In this document: positions 26,978 through 35,703 of the stretch, one piece after another
How the letters are laid out: each line of letters starts with the position of its first letter
How positions within the stretch are numbered: the stretch's first letter is position 1
Source of the DNA: Nostoc sp. CHAB 5834
GTDB taxonomy: Bacteria > Cyanobacteriota > Cyanobacteriia > Cyanobacteriales > Nostocaceae
DNA: 64,000 nt
Direction: 5' to 3'
NCBI GenBank assembly: GCA_020829485.1
Contig: JAIVFU010000021.1
Location: 26,870-90,869 of the forward strand
The notes under the pieces: generated by a model
Seen by the model: only the letters and a program-made list of their open reading frames with translations
What the model was told of the DNA's origin: nothing
The model's database searches: none
Program-made: the position numbers and the translations under genes

Positions 26978-27394
26978 CTATTCAAAAACATAATTTTGAG
27001 CCACTTTCCAATAGCGCGAGAACCGCTTCAGGTCAATGTAGCCATCATAGTCAAAAAATGGTTCTACTTCTAGCACTTCTACTGCTATAGAACCCTGCAT
27101 TTGATTGCAGATATCATCAAATCGGGGACTGGGGCTGTTAGCTGTGACAACTAAATTCGCATCATGTTCTTGAGCAAAAGCTAAAATTTCTTGTGTCATA
27201 TCACCACGACGGATAACAACGGGTAACTCTAGCAAGCATTCGTAGATAAAAGCGATGCGTTTGAGGCTCAGTTGCCATTCCTTTATCAAAGCCTCGTCCC
27301 AAACCCAGATAGCTGGGGCATCGGGGTATTTTTGTAGTCCGGGGTTGTATGGGCTGAGGCAATCTCCATGTATCCAAACAATTGGTTTAGTCAT
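26978..27394 (-). CDS. Photolyase N-terminal-like (alpha/beta) domain protein
   Basis: 138 residues, PIVWIHGDCLSPYNPGLQKY at the N-terminus, then VVIRRGDMTQEILAFAQEHD and LKRFSRYWKVAQNYVF at the end. The order resembles the Rossmann-like N-terminal domain of photolyases and cryptochromes (first strand V-W-x-R/H-x-D, last segment F-x-x-F-x-x-x-W). No FAD domain follows in this frame; a separate FAD-domain gene is immediately upstream. Its start codon is the last unit of a heptanucleotide repeat. Assignment is moderate because similarity is weak, but the neighbour supports it. Confidence 0.65.
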   Translation of the reverse strand: MTKPIVWIHGDCLSPYNPGLQKYPDAPAIWVWDEALIKEWQLSLKRIAFIYECLLELPVVIRRGDMTQEILAFAQEHDANLVVTANSPSPRFDDICNQMQGSIAVEVLEVEPFFDYDGYIDLKRFSRYWKVAQNYVFE

Positions 27395-27477
27395 TTGTCA
27401 TTTGTCATTTGTCATTTGTTATTTGTCATTTGTCATTTGTCATTTGTTATTTGTCATTTGTCATTTGTTATTTGTCA
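27391..27477. repeat. Heptanucleotide tandem repeat (CATTTGT)n
   Basis: About twelve units of CATTTGT with a few CATTTGTTATTTGT variants fill the gap between the two photolyase-like genes. Read on the minus strand it is (ATGACAA)n; the last ATG is the start of the downstream gene. Confidence 0.9.
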
Positions 27478-28362
27478 TTATTCTCTTGCTTGTCCCCTAC
27501 TCTCCCTGCTTCCCTGCTTCTTCTTTCCACGCTGCCAACTTTGGCTATTGGCTTGTTTACTAAATTCTCCTTTGGGAAAAAGTCGCTGTTCTAATTCTTC
27601 ATAGCTGCCTTCAAAATCACAATGACCGTAAAGCGGACATTTTTGGCAATAAATGCCTTTGGTGTAGCGTTCTAAATTTTCACGATTGAAAAAATACGGT
27701 TTCTGACTAAAGGTGCTGGCAACCCACTGCCATGACATATTATTACTAGCAGGATCTCCATCTAAAAGGTGTTCGAGAAACCATTTGGCTCCTGCTTGCC
27801 AACGAATACGCAGCCAATGGACAATGTAAGCCGCTAGCCACATTCGGGCATGGTTATGTAGATAGCCAGTTTCTTTCAAATCATGGCTAAAACTGTCGAT
27901 GCAAACTCTACCTGTGGTTCCTTGTCTGATATCTTGCGGCAATTCGACTGCATATTCAGCCACAGTGTAACCAGTTTTGTATTCTTCCTGGTCTTTCCAG
28001 ATTCCATCTCCTAATTTGATATACAACCGTTGCCAGTAGTCGCGCCAACCTAACTCATTAATTAATTTCGTAGCATCATTTTGGTGCTGTACCCGTTCAA
28101 GGACATAATCTCGAATTTCTCGCAAACTCAAAACGCTATAGCGAATGTAAGGCGAAAGTCGGGTGACTGCACCTGTGAAAAAATTACGTGTTTGCGCGTA
28201 GCTTACTGGATCAATTTGTTGCAGTGCTTTCTGTGCCGCTTTGCGTCCCCCCACGGTTTCACTGATGTGGTCATCGCGTTCTGCCGCATCTGGGAATTGT
28301 TCGCGTAGGTAGGCTACCAACTCATCGCGGTTGGTAAATTCGCGTTGCATATCTTTAGTCAT
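27478..28362 (-). CDS. Stand-alone photolyase/cryptochrome FAD-binding domain protein
   Basis: 294 residues that correspond to the C-terminal helical domain of photolyases. ELGWRDYWQRLY, TGYLHNHARMWLAAYIVHWL, then WQAGAKWFLEHLLDGDPASN and WQWVAS are the FAD-binding segments. The usual ~130-residue N-terminal domain is absent. After the FAD domain come CQKCPLYGHC cysteines, which could hold a metal or Fe-S cluster. The last ~20 residues (GKKKQGSRESRGQ) are translated repeat. It likely binds FAD and may repair or sense light with the downstream N-domain protein. Confidence 0.85.
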   Translation of the reverse strand: MTKDMQREFTNRDELVAYLREQFPDAAERDDHISETVGGRKAAQKALQQIDPVSYAQTRNFFTGAVTRLSPYIRYSVLSLREIRDYVLERVQHQNDATKLINELGWRDYWQRLYIKLGDGIWKDQEEYKTGYTVAEYAVELPQDIRQGTTGRVCIDSFSHDLKETGYLHNHARMWLAAYIVHWLRIRWQAGAKWFLEHLLDGDPASNNMSWQWVASTFSQKPYFFNRENLERYTKGIYCQKCPLYGHCDFEGSYEELEQRLFPKGEFSKQANSQSWQRGKKKQGSRESRGQARE

Positions 28363-28688
28363 GTGAACTTTGAAGGGTGAGAATAAATAAAAATACTTTT
28401 AGGTTAAGTCATTATTATGGCGGATAAATATAAGCGTATATCGCAGGGGTTGCCTCAGGCATCGCTCAATATATATACAATTCTAAAGCGATGTCAATAC
28501 TGCATAGGTTTTGAAGATTTGTAGGTTGGGTTGAACTTTAGTGAAACCCAACAAAGCCTTGGAAATGTTGGGTTTCGTTCCTCAAACGCCACGTGCTTCA
28601 AGTCGGGGAACCCGCCCAACGCAGTGGCTCCCCAACCTACACATTTTTATTTTTTAGCCTTAACCGAGCAATTCAGTATAGTTCCTCC
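28363..28688. other. Spacer with dispersed repeats
   Basis: It contains GTAGGTTGGGTTGAAC...GAAACCCAACA (from about 28520), related to a sequence after sodB, and GGGGAACCCGCCCAACGC near 28608. No gene is seen. It holds the promoter of the FAD-domain gene at its left end. Confidence 0.5.
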
Positions 28689-30725
28689 TCACTGAGACAA
28701 TTGCCAAATTTTAATAGTATTGTCTTCACTACCACTGACAAGGGTCTTGCCATCAGGGCTGAAGGTTACGGATGTCACAGTGTTTGTGTGCCCGGTTAAT
28801 GTAAGAATTTCTTCTCCTGTGGCTGAATTCCACAATTTGATCATGCGATCGCGGCTACCACTAGCAACAATTTTACCATCGGCGCTAAAGGCTACGGATG
28901 TAACTGTGTTGGCATGTCCCGTAAGTGTGCGAATTTCTTTTCCTGTAGTTAGATTCCAAAGTTTGATGGTGCGATTGCGGCTAGCACTGGCTAAAGTTTT
29001 ACCATCTGGGCTGATAGCCACGGCTGTTACTGTTTGATAATTTCCCTCCAGTGTGCGGATTGAGTAACCTTTTGTCAGATTCCAGATTTTGATAGTCTTG
29101 TCAAAACTGCCACTGGCAAGAATCACACCATTAGGGCTAATAGCTAGCGATCGCACCCAGAATGTATGCCCTACCAGTGTCCGAATTTGCTCTCCTGTTG
29201 CTAAATCCCAGACTTTGATAGTGTTGTCATCACTACCACTAACCAGAGTCTCGCTATCAGCGCTGATAGCTAAGGCATGAACTGAATCAGAATGCCCTGT
29301 AAGAGTGCGAATTTGCTTTCGGGTTGCCAGATTCCAGATTTTGATGGTGTTGTCATCACTACCACTAACTAAAGTTTTGCCATCTGGGCTTATAGCTACC
29401 ACATTCACCTGCTGAGAATAGGCGTTGAGTGAAGATATTTGTTTTCCGGTTGCGAAATTCCAAAGTTTGATTGTGCTATCGCCGCCGCTACTGACAATGG
29501 TTTTGCCATCGGGGCTGATGGCAACAGATAAAACCGAGTTTTCATGCCCTTGGAGGGTATTAGCTAAGGAAACCTTACCCAAAGTAATCTTTAGTGGTTG
29601 ACTTAAAAACGCTTCATCTTTGCCAGAATTATTGTGCTGAGTTAGCCGAGAAACTAAACTGGTCTGAATCCGGCGAAAATGTTTATACCAAGATTCTTGG
29701 AATCCAAACAACAGAATCAAAGCACTTGCCAAGATTAAAATTCTCAGTAAGGGATAACTTTTTGGTAAATGTGGTGCTTTCGTTGGTGGTATTTTTCCAG
29801 AGGATTTACCGGCTGGTGGTAGCGCCAGGAGTTGTTTTGGACTCAAATCTCTAAGAACTTCATCGGCTGACTGGTAACGTTCATGGATATCTTTTTTTAA
29901 AAGCTTGTCGATGACAAAATCCAACTCAGCATTTAAGGGACTCCGCAAATATTCCCGCCAATTATTCACCCACGCGTACCCAGATTCCATCCACAACTGA
30001 AAGGGGGAATTTCCCGTTAGCAGATGAAAGCAGGTAGCCCCCAAACCGAACAAGTCACTGGCGGGGAAAGCTTTACCATCTCTAATCTGTTCCAGGGGAG
30101 AATAACCATGTGAACCAATGGATGTGCCAGATTTCTGCTGAACTTTGGCGGTAAATTGCTTTGAGGAACCAAAATCAATCAGGCTTAATCGCCTATCACT
30201 TTTATTGCGGATAATATTTTCTGGCTTGATGTCTCGATGAATGACTTTGCGATCGTGGATAAATTTGAGGATGGGCAGTAAATCTAGCAAAATAGATTGA
30301 ATTTCCCTAGCGTTATAAGCCTTGCGCTGTTGCAACTCCTTTAATAAATTTTCTCCATTGATAAACTGCTGCACTAAGTATAGGCAGCCGTCTTGGTCAA
30401 AGTAAGCTAGCAAAGTCGGAATTTGGGGATGTTCCCCAAGGTCTTGTAGTCGCTGCGCTTCTTCAGCAAACAACTCCATCGCCTTTTTTTGCGACCAAGT
30501 TCCTTGAAATTTTGGAGCTAATTGCTTGATAACACAACGTTCATTGAGTTTATCGACATCTTCTGATAGATAGGTTCTGCCAAATCCCCCCTCATCTGAA
30601 AGGACTCGGATGACACGGAAGCGATTTCTTAAAAGTGACACCAATGGGGTGCTACAACTTTGGCAAAACTTCTTTCCATTGGGATTCAGGGGATTTGAGC
30701 AATCGGGATTTAAGCAGCAGATCAT
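28689..30725 (-). CDS. Ser/Thr protein kinase with seven WD40 repeats
   Basis: 678 residues from ATG 30725. In order: a zinc-ribbon-like N-terminus (CCLNPDC ... FCQSC); a Hanks-type kinase (about 35-300) with CVIKQL (Lys), VIHRDIKPENII and LIDFGSS; a transmembrane helix near LRILILASALILLFGF (about 340-355); then seven WD40 repeats, each ending TIKLWN or similar, enough for one beta-propeller. This is a well-known cyanobacterial architecture: kinase inside, propeller probably outside the membrane. Substrates are unknown. The invariant Gly-rich loop reads SDEGGFGRTY. Confidence 0.93.
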   Translation of the reverse strand: MICCLNPDCSNPLNPNGKKFCQSCSTPLVSLLRNRFRVIRVLSDEGGFGRTYLSEDVDKLNERCVIKQLAPKFQGTWSQKKAMELFAEEAQRLQDLGEHPQIPTLLAYFDQDGCLYLVQQFINGENLLKELQQRKAYNAREIQSILLDLLPILKFIHDRKVIHRDIKPENIIRNKSDRRLSLIDFGSSKQFTAKVQQKSGTSIGSHGYSPLEQIRDGKAFPASDLFGLGATCFHLLTGNSPFQLWMESGYAWVNNWREYLRSPLNAELDFVIDKLLKKDIHERYQSADEVLRDLSPKQLLALPPAGKSSGKIPPTKAPHLPKSYPLLRILILASALILLFGFQESWYKHFRRIQTSLVSRLTQHNNSGKDEAFLSQPLKITLGKVSLANTLQGHENSVLSVAISPDGKTIVSSGGDSTIKLWNFATGKQISSLNAYSQQVNVVAISPDGKTLVSGSDDNTIKIWNLATRKQIRTLTGHSDSVHALAISADSETLVSGSDDNTIKVWDLATGEQIRTLVGHTFWVRSLAISPNGVILASGSFDKTIKIWNLTKGYSIRTLEGNYQTVTAVAISPDGKTLASASRNRTIKLWNLTTGKEIRTLTGHANTVTSVAFSADGKIVASGSRDRMIKLWNSATGEEILTLTGHTNTVTSVTFSPDGKTLVSGSEDNTIKIWQLSQ

Positions 30726-31150
30726 GATCTGACAGGCGCGACTGCATGACAACTTAGGCTAAGTTTGCCCCGAACTTTCCCTTAAGAAAATTGACTCTCG
30801 CTTACTCGTGGTAGAAAACCCTGTTCTGGGGATTGGGGAATTACTTAATATAGTTAGCGTTTGTAAATAGTGTCAGTCTTCCTCATCTGTGGAAAACTAC
30901 GAGAGCCATAAGATTAATTATTCTATCGATTATATAATAATTTGAATAAAATTTTTTTCTGAACTTTTAAACCTAGTAATTTTGCTTGTATATTGACAAG
31001 CGATAACCTACTAAGTATTAAAGATAAACTCTGATTAATTAACCATCATGACTATTAAATGTAGTTAAAATACTTACCAAATTTGTTTTTGATATTTTAA
31101 ATCACCCATGATTAATTGTTAATTTTATACTTTAGGGTGTGCGACCTTGT
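30726..31150. other. AT-rich spacer, nothing recognised
   Basis: About 425 bp, strongly AT-rich, between two kinase genes on the same strand. No hairpin terminator or ORF of note. Confidence 0.5.
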
Positions 31151-32203
31151 TTACTTTGATCTGGCTCTCCATTTCCGAATAGCATTTGCAGTTCTAGCTA
31201 CAGGTGGTATATATACATCAATAATTTCGTGAGAATTTCCGTGTTGTGCAATACTTTTATTATTTAATTTTTGGGTAGTTAGACAGTCAGCTAAAGTAGA
31301 CAAATAGTTTTCATTACCTAAAGCTTTCATCACTTCATCGGCAGTCTTAAACCGATCATTTAACGAAGTTTTCACCATTTTTCCTAAAATCTGAGCGAAA
31401 CTATTGCTAATATTTACTTCTTTTCGCCAGCATATTTCACCAGTATTTGCATCGTAATCAAATTCTAAAGGACTTTTAGCAGTCAACATAAAAATACAAG
31501 TTATACCCAGTGCATAAATATCACTGGCATAAACTGGACGTAGAGAAAACTGTTCTGGTGGTGCAAATCCCCTAGTTCCGATAAAGTTGGTGTTTGCAAC
31601 TTGATTGCGAGAGTTTTCACAAGCATCAGCTAATTGCTCTTTCACAGCCCCAAAATCAATCAGCACTATTCGCCTGTCATACTCACAGCGCAATAAATTC
31701 TGGGGCTTAATATCCCGATGAATCACACGATGTTTATGAAGATACTGTAATACAGGTAATAATTCTTGCAAAAACTGTTTAACAGAGGCTTCACTTTTGG
31801 GCCCAGTTTGCCGCACTTCTCGTGCCAAAGTCAAACCCGGTACGTATTCTTGAATTAAAAAAAACTCCCCATTTGCCTGAAAGTAGTCTAATAGCATGGG
31901 AATTTGCGAATGACTACCAAGTTGTCCCAAGGTTCTTGCTTCTTTTTCAAAGCGTATACATGCCCTTTGCCAGCTTTGAGGATTAGTCACTTTCGGACAA
32001 AGCTGTTTAATAACACACAGAGGATTCCCAGGTAATACAGCATTTTTGGCTAAAAACGTGATTCCAAAACCACCTCTACCTAAAATTTGCAATATTTCAT
32101 AGCGATCGCGCCATAGCTTCTTGGAACCACACATCTGGCCAAGTTGAGTTTGCTCTGAAATGCTCTCTTGAGAATTCGTTATTTTCTGAGAAAAGCGACC
32201 CAT
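31151..32203 (-). CDS. Ser/Thr protein kinase, soluble
   Basis: 350 residues. The Hanks-type kinase core (about 35-290) has LGRGGFGITFLAKN, CVIKQLCPK, VIHRDIKPQNLL and LIDFGAVK, then FIGTRGFAPPEQF in the activation segment. There is no transmembrane helix or sensor domain; the ~60-residue tail is basic. It resembles the kinase part of the WD40 kinase downstream, so the pair may be an ancient duplication. Its substrate cannot be inferred. Confidence 0.92.
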   Translation of the reverse strand: MGRFSQKITNSQESISEQTQLGQMCGSKKLWRDRYEILQILGRGGFGITFLAKNAVLPGNPLCVIKQLCPKVTNPQSWQRACIRFEKEARTLGQLGSHSQIPMLLDYFQANGEFFLIQEYVPGLTLAREVRQTGPKSEASVKQFLQELLPVLQYLHKHRVIHRDIKPQNLLRCEYDRRIVLIDFGAVKEQLADACENSRNQVANTNFIGTRGFAPPEQFSLRPVYASDIYALGITCIFMLTAKSPLEFDYDANTGEICWRKEVNISNSFAQILGKMVKTSLNDRFKTADEVMKALGNENYLSTLADCLTTQKLNNKSIAQHGNSHEIIDVYIPPVARTANAIRKWRARSK

Positions 32204-32461
32204 TAGAGTAGAATATCTGTTCTGAAATGTTTCTAATCTTATGACAAATATTCCTTGGTTACAGTAAAATTACTGCAACTTTGCCAAATCATCAAAGTTC
32301 CTCAAAAAATAAAACTAAATTTTTGTAGAAATTACAGATTGACAAACAAGATCAAATATGAATAGACTACTTTGCTACAAATGAATCGGCTGTAGGGGCG
32401 TACATCTGTCATTTGTGTAAACTTAAGGTAAAAGCCAGTCTATAACAAGCTTTTAGGATTG

Positions 32462-32533
32462 TCTCTGTGTCCTCTGTGCCTCTGTGGTTAAATAAAAGAC
32501 TTTTTAACCGCAGAGACGCAAAGAGCGCAGAGA
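32462..32533. repeat. Inverted repeat of the CTCTGTGCCTCTGTGGTTAA type
   Basis: The left arm ends CCTCTGTGGTTAA and the right arm starts TTAACCGCAGAGACGC; ~30-bp imperfect arms. Fragments of the same repeat occur near 18040, 24190 and 24320 (where one forms the end of cobG). Confidence 0.7.
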
Positions 32534-32590
32534 GAAAAAAGAGATTTTACAAGTCACCTTGAAAGGGCTAAACACCAAACCTATTGAGTT

Positions 32591-34825
32591 CTAAGGCACC
32601 TCAATAGGAATCAAAGCATTTTCTGGCAAATAGTTGCAAAAACGCCCTTCATCTGCAAGCACCAAAATCAAGCGCAAAGGATAATCTGGCGGAACTTGCA
32701 AATCTGCCCACGGTACTGCCAACTCTAAACAATTATTTAAAGCTACTTGAGCGCGACTGAAACGGGGATGCCATTGATAATTGTCTCCAGCTTCCCGAAA
32801 CTGAATCGATTGCGTCAGCAAGTTAACTTCTAAAAGATGATGGAAAAGGTAATTAAGTGGGGCTGCATCTGGTACATCTGCCAAGGGAACTGGGCTGTTA
32901 ACCATTGTTTTTTCGGGATAGAACCACAGCAAATTCAACTCTGTTGGAAAATCCCGCCCTGGTGCAGCGCCACTTTTAAAGTCCAGCCGTAAATAGAAAT
33001 TGAGGTGATCCACCCCATACCAAAGTCGCTGGATAACACTGCTATTGTGCATCGTCCCCCGCGCCCCGCCGATTTCTATGCGTCCAGCTTTATTCCAATC
33101 TTGTTCATCACCCCTACCATCAATGACGGGATGAATAAACCCTTGTGGGGTGTGGCTTCCCTGCGCTTCGTGGACTTCCACTGGTTGCTTGAGATATGGC
33201 GGTACAGGTTCATTTAAAGCCTTGTAAATGCCAAACAAATGTTCTCGAAACAACCCGTCAAAAATGGCATCCTGATTTGAGGAGTGTCCTGCACCAAACC
33301 ACCAAAACCAGTCTGAACCCTCTGCGGCATACAACGCTTCCCATGCTTCTGGGTTGTTTTCTTCCGTCGCTTCAGGATGACTTGCCAGCATAACTCTAGC
33401 TTCTGTCAAGTAATCCCAAGCACGATTTTTAGCGGGATCGCCGATCCAAGTGGTGAAACTGCCATCTACCCAAGAACCACTATGTAGTTGTCCTCCGGGG
33501 ATGGTAGCTGTGGCTGGAAATTCTTCGAGAAATTCGGAGACAGTGACGAGTTTGAGGCGGGGTTCATCGCTCAAGCTTTGATATAAAGCTTCTAAGAAGG
33601 GTTTCCCATCTTCGGGATAAAATTCCCAGCAATTCTCCCCATCCAAAGCGATGGTAACTAGCCAAGGTTCTTCACTTTGACTTTCTCTTTGCATTTTAGC
33701 GATCGCTTGCAAATGTCCCACTAAATCCGCCGCTGCCTTTTTTGCAGGCATCGCACTATAAGTAAAGCCAATCAAATCTGATAATCTGTGGTCACGAAAC
33801 ACAATTGACAAGTCACCCTCGGCAGTTTGTAGGCGATAAGGTCGATACAACAATTCTGGTTGCTGTACATTCCCCGCCCCATCCCGATGAAAAAAGTGTT
33901 TCAGCGTCCACCCTAAGACGGCTTCATCTGAGCATATCCACTTAAACCCTTGGTTAATAATGTGTGGGAGTATTACCGGACTTACTGATTGTTCTGAAGG
34001 CCACAAACCACGAGGTATTTGTCCAAAGCGGTCTTTATAAAAGTTCCAAGCTTTCCGCAAGTGGCGAGGAATATCTTCTGCCCACTGAAAACGCTGCTTA
34101 GGTAATGTCATATTGGGCACAGCTACCCGACCAGAGTTAGTATCAGCCAGCAAGGGTAAAATCGGGTGAGTGTAAGGCGTGGTAGTAACTTCTAACTGCC
34201 CCGCCTCCTGCATTTTGCGATGTTGGGGGATAATGCGGCTGAGAATTTCTCGCTGTTTGGAATAAATGCGCTGGCGATCGCTTAAAGTAAAATTCCGTCC
34301 CTGTTTTAACCAAGTAGCAATTTCCGGGTCATCCCAAAACAGAGGATCGATCCAAGCCAAATTGTGCCAAGCTAGCAAATCGCCATAATCTGGCAATTCC
34401 CAATTTGCTAAACACCAAGCTTGCCCTTTTTCCTGCCTTTGCTGGTACAACTCGGCATAGCGGGGATGAGGGTCAATCAGAGTATGGTGATTGGCATCAA
34501 AAAAGTGTTGGATAATAAATTCGCGCTGCTGCTGCGTGAGTTGTTCATCCGGTGTCAAGCTGGCTGTGAGATAAGGGTCAAAAGCAGTGCCAGCAATATA
34601 ATCTTCGAGTTGCAATATCAGCGATGGAACTAAATTCACCGTTTGGTGTAACTTAGGATACCGCTCTAAGAGCAATACCAAATCCAAATAATCTTTAGTC
34701 CCATGCAAACGTACCCAAGGAAGTCGGTACTGCTGACTCGGAGATAGCGAAACGCCACTGCCAGGAGATTTGTACAGTGGCTGATGTTGATGCCAGATAA
34801 AAGCGATGTAAAGAGGATGGGACAT
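32591..34825 (-). CDS. Glycoside hydrolase family 57 enzyme
   Basis: 744 residues. The N-terminus YIAFIWHQHQPLY is conserved region 1 of GH57. GLWPSEQSVSPVILPHIINQ carries the probable nucleophile Glu, and IALDGENCWEFYPEDG is the region of the acid/base Asp-containing loop. GH57 enzymes are retaining alpha-amylases, glucanotransferases or branching enzymes acting on glycogen-like glucans. The C-terminal ~180 residues look like a beta-sandwich domain (HLNFYLRLDFKSG, ELAVPWADL). The exact activity is not decided. No signal peptide, so a cytosolic role in glycogen metabolism is likely. Confidence 0.88.
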   Translation of the reverse strand: MSHPLYIAFIWHQHQPLYKSPGSGVSLSPSQQYRLPWVRLHGTKDYLDLVLLLERYPKLHQTVNLVPSLILQLEDYIAGTAFDPYLTASLTPDEQLTQQQREFIIQHFFDANHHTLIDPHPRYAELYQQRQEKGQAWCLANWELPDYGDLLAWHNLAWIDPLFWDDPEIATWLKQGRNFTLSDRQRIYSKQREILSRIIPQHRKMQEAGQLEVTTTPYTHPILPLLADTNSGRVAVPNMTLPKQRFQWAEDIPRHLRKAWNFYKDRFGQIPRGLWPSEQSVSPVILPHIINQGFKWICSDEAVLGWTLKHFFHRDGAGNVQQPELLYRPYRLQTAEGDLSIVFRDHRLSDLIGFTYSAMPAKKAAADLVGHLQAIAKMQRESQSEEPWLVTIALDGENCWEFYPEDGKPFLEALYQSLSDEPRLKLVTVSEFLEEFPATATIPGGQLHSGSWVDGSFTTWIGDPAKNRAWDYLTEARVMLASHPEATEENNPEAWEALYAAEGSDWFWWFGAGHSSNQDAIFDGLFREHLFGIYKALNEPVPPYLKQPVEVHEAQGSHTPQGFIHPVIDGRGDEQDWNKAGRIEIGGARGTMHNSSVIQRLWYGVDHLNFYLRLDFKSGAAPGRDFPTELNLLWFYPEKTMVNSPVPLADVPDAAPLNYLFHHLLEVNLLTQSIQFREAGDNYQWHPRFSRAQVALNNCLELAVPWADLQVPPDYPLRLILVLADEGRFCNYLPENALIPIEVP

Positions 34826-34832
34826 AGGAATA

Positions 34833-34901
34833 GTTAGGAGTTAAGAATAAGGAGTTAGGAGTTGATTCAAAACTCATAACTCCTAACTCCTAACTCCTAA
34901 C
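34833..34901. repeat. Heptanucleotide repeats GGAGTTA / TAACTCC in inverted array
   Basis: Units TAGGAGT on one side and AACTCCT units on the other can fold back. This fills the gap between the nfu gene and the GH57 gene. Confidence 0.7.
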
Positions 34902-34903
34902 TT

Positions 34904-35134
34904 TTACACCACTTGTTCAATTTCTGCAATTTCGGGAATCATTTCCTTTAAGCGGCGTTCAATACCCATTCTCAGAGTCATTGCAGAACTGGGGCAAGAA
35001 CCACAGGCACCTTGCAGGCGCAGTTTTACAATAGGCCCATCGAGTTCTACGAGTTCCACATTGCCGCCATCAGACATGAGATAAGGGCGCATTTCATCTA
35101 AGACTGTTTCAACGTTGTCAATTGTGAGTTCCAT
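34904..35134 (-). CDS. nfu: Nfu-type iron-sulfur cluster scaffold
   Basis: 76 residues, a single NifU C-terminal domain. [20 protein letters not shown], then [20 protein letters not shown] with the CxxC that holds a 4Fe-4S cluster. In cyanobacteria this small protein is the main scaffold that delivers clusters, for example to photosystem I. Length is normal for this subfamily. It is upstream of and on the same strand as the GH57 gene, but the spacer is a repeat and there is no functional link. Confidence 0.95.
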   Translation of the reverse strand: MELTIDNVETVLDEMRPYLMSDGGNVELVELDGPIVKLRLQGACGSCPSSAMTLRMGIERRLKEMIPEIAEIEQVV

Positions 35135-35703
35135 AGTTTAGACCTGCTAAGTTAATGATGGGGATTGGGGAGGTAGTGCGGTCTTGGGGTGTCCCCAAGT
35201 GGAGCAACTGCCGTCATGGGGCATTGGACATGGGGCATTGAATAATAATGATCTCTATGCTCTATGCGTGGTTAGTCATTAACCATTATCCAAAATTTTG
35301 TTTTCCAGCTTTGTTAAATCGCTCCTAAATCTAATTGCCGCTAGATTGTCAGGTGTCAGTTTTTAATGACTTTTGACTAAACCCCTGCTGGTTTTAGCAA
35401 CTTAATATTAGATTAGCTGAACAATTTCTTGTGCAAGCCCTCCTACTCTACTTTAGCGGTTAGAGTCCTGAAGAGAACGCCAGGAGGTGAGGACAAGGAA
35501 GGTTTTTTCCCAATACCCCATACTTTTCTATGAGAGGCTGTGCCCTAAGCGTAGCTATGCCGCAGGCTTTATGGCAAGGCTCAGTACAAGTGCCCAATAT
35601 GCTTATTAAATAATAATTGCTAAAAAACTTTAAAGTTTAAAACTAAAAACCCAGTACTGGTAATCTTCCAAATAGCCAATGACCAATGACCAATGACTAA
35701 TGA
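35135..35703. other. Spacer with repeat fragments
   Basis: It contains AAGCGTAGCTATGCCGCAGG near 35550 and, at 35670-35703, a heptanucleotide array of ATGACCA units next to the stop codon of the histidine kinase. No gene is seen. Confidence 0.5.
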
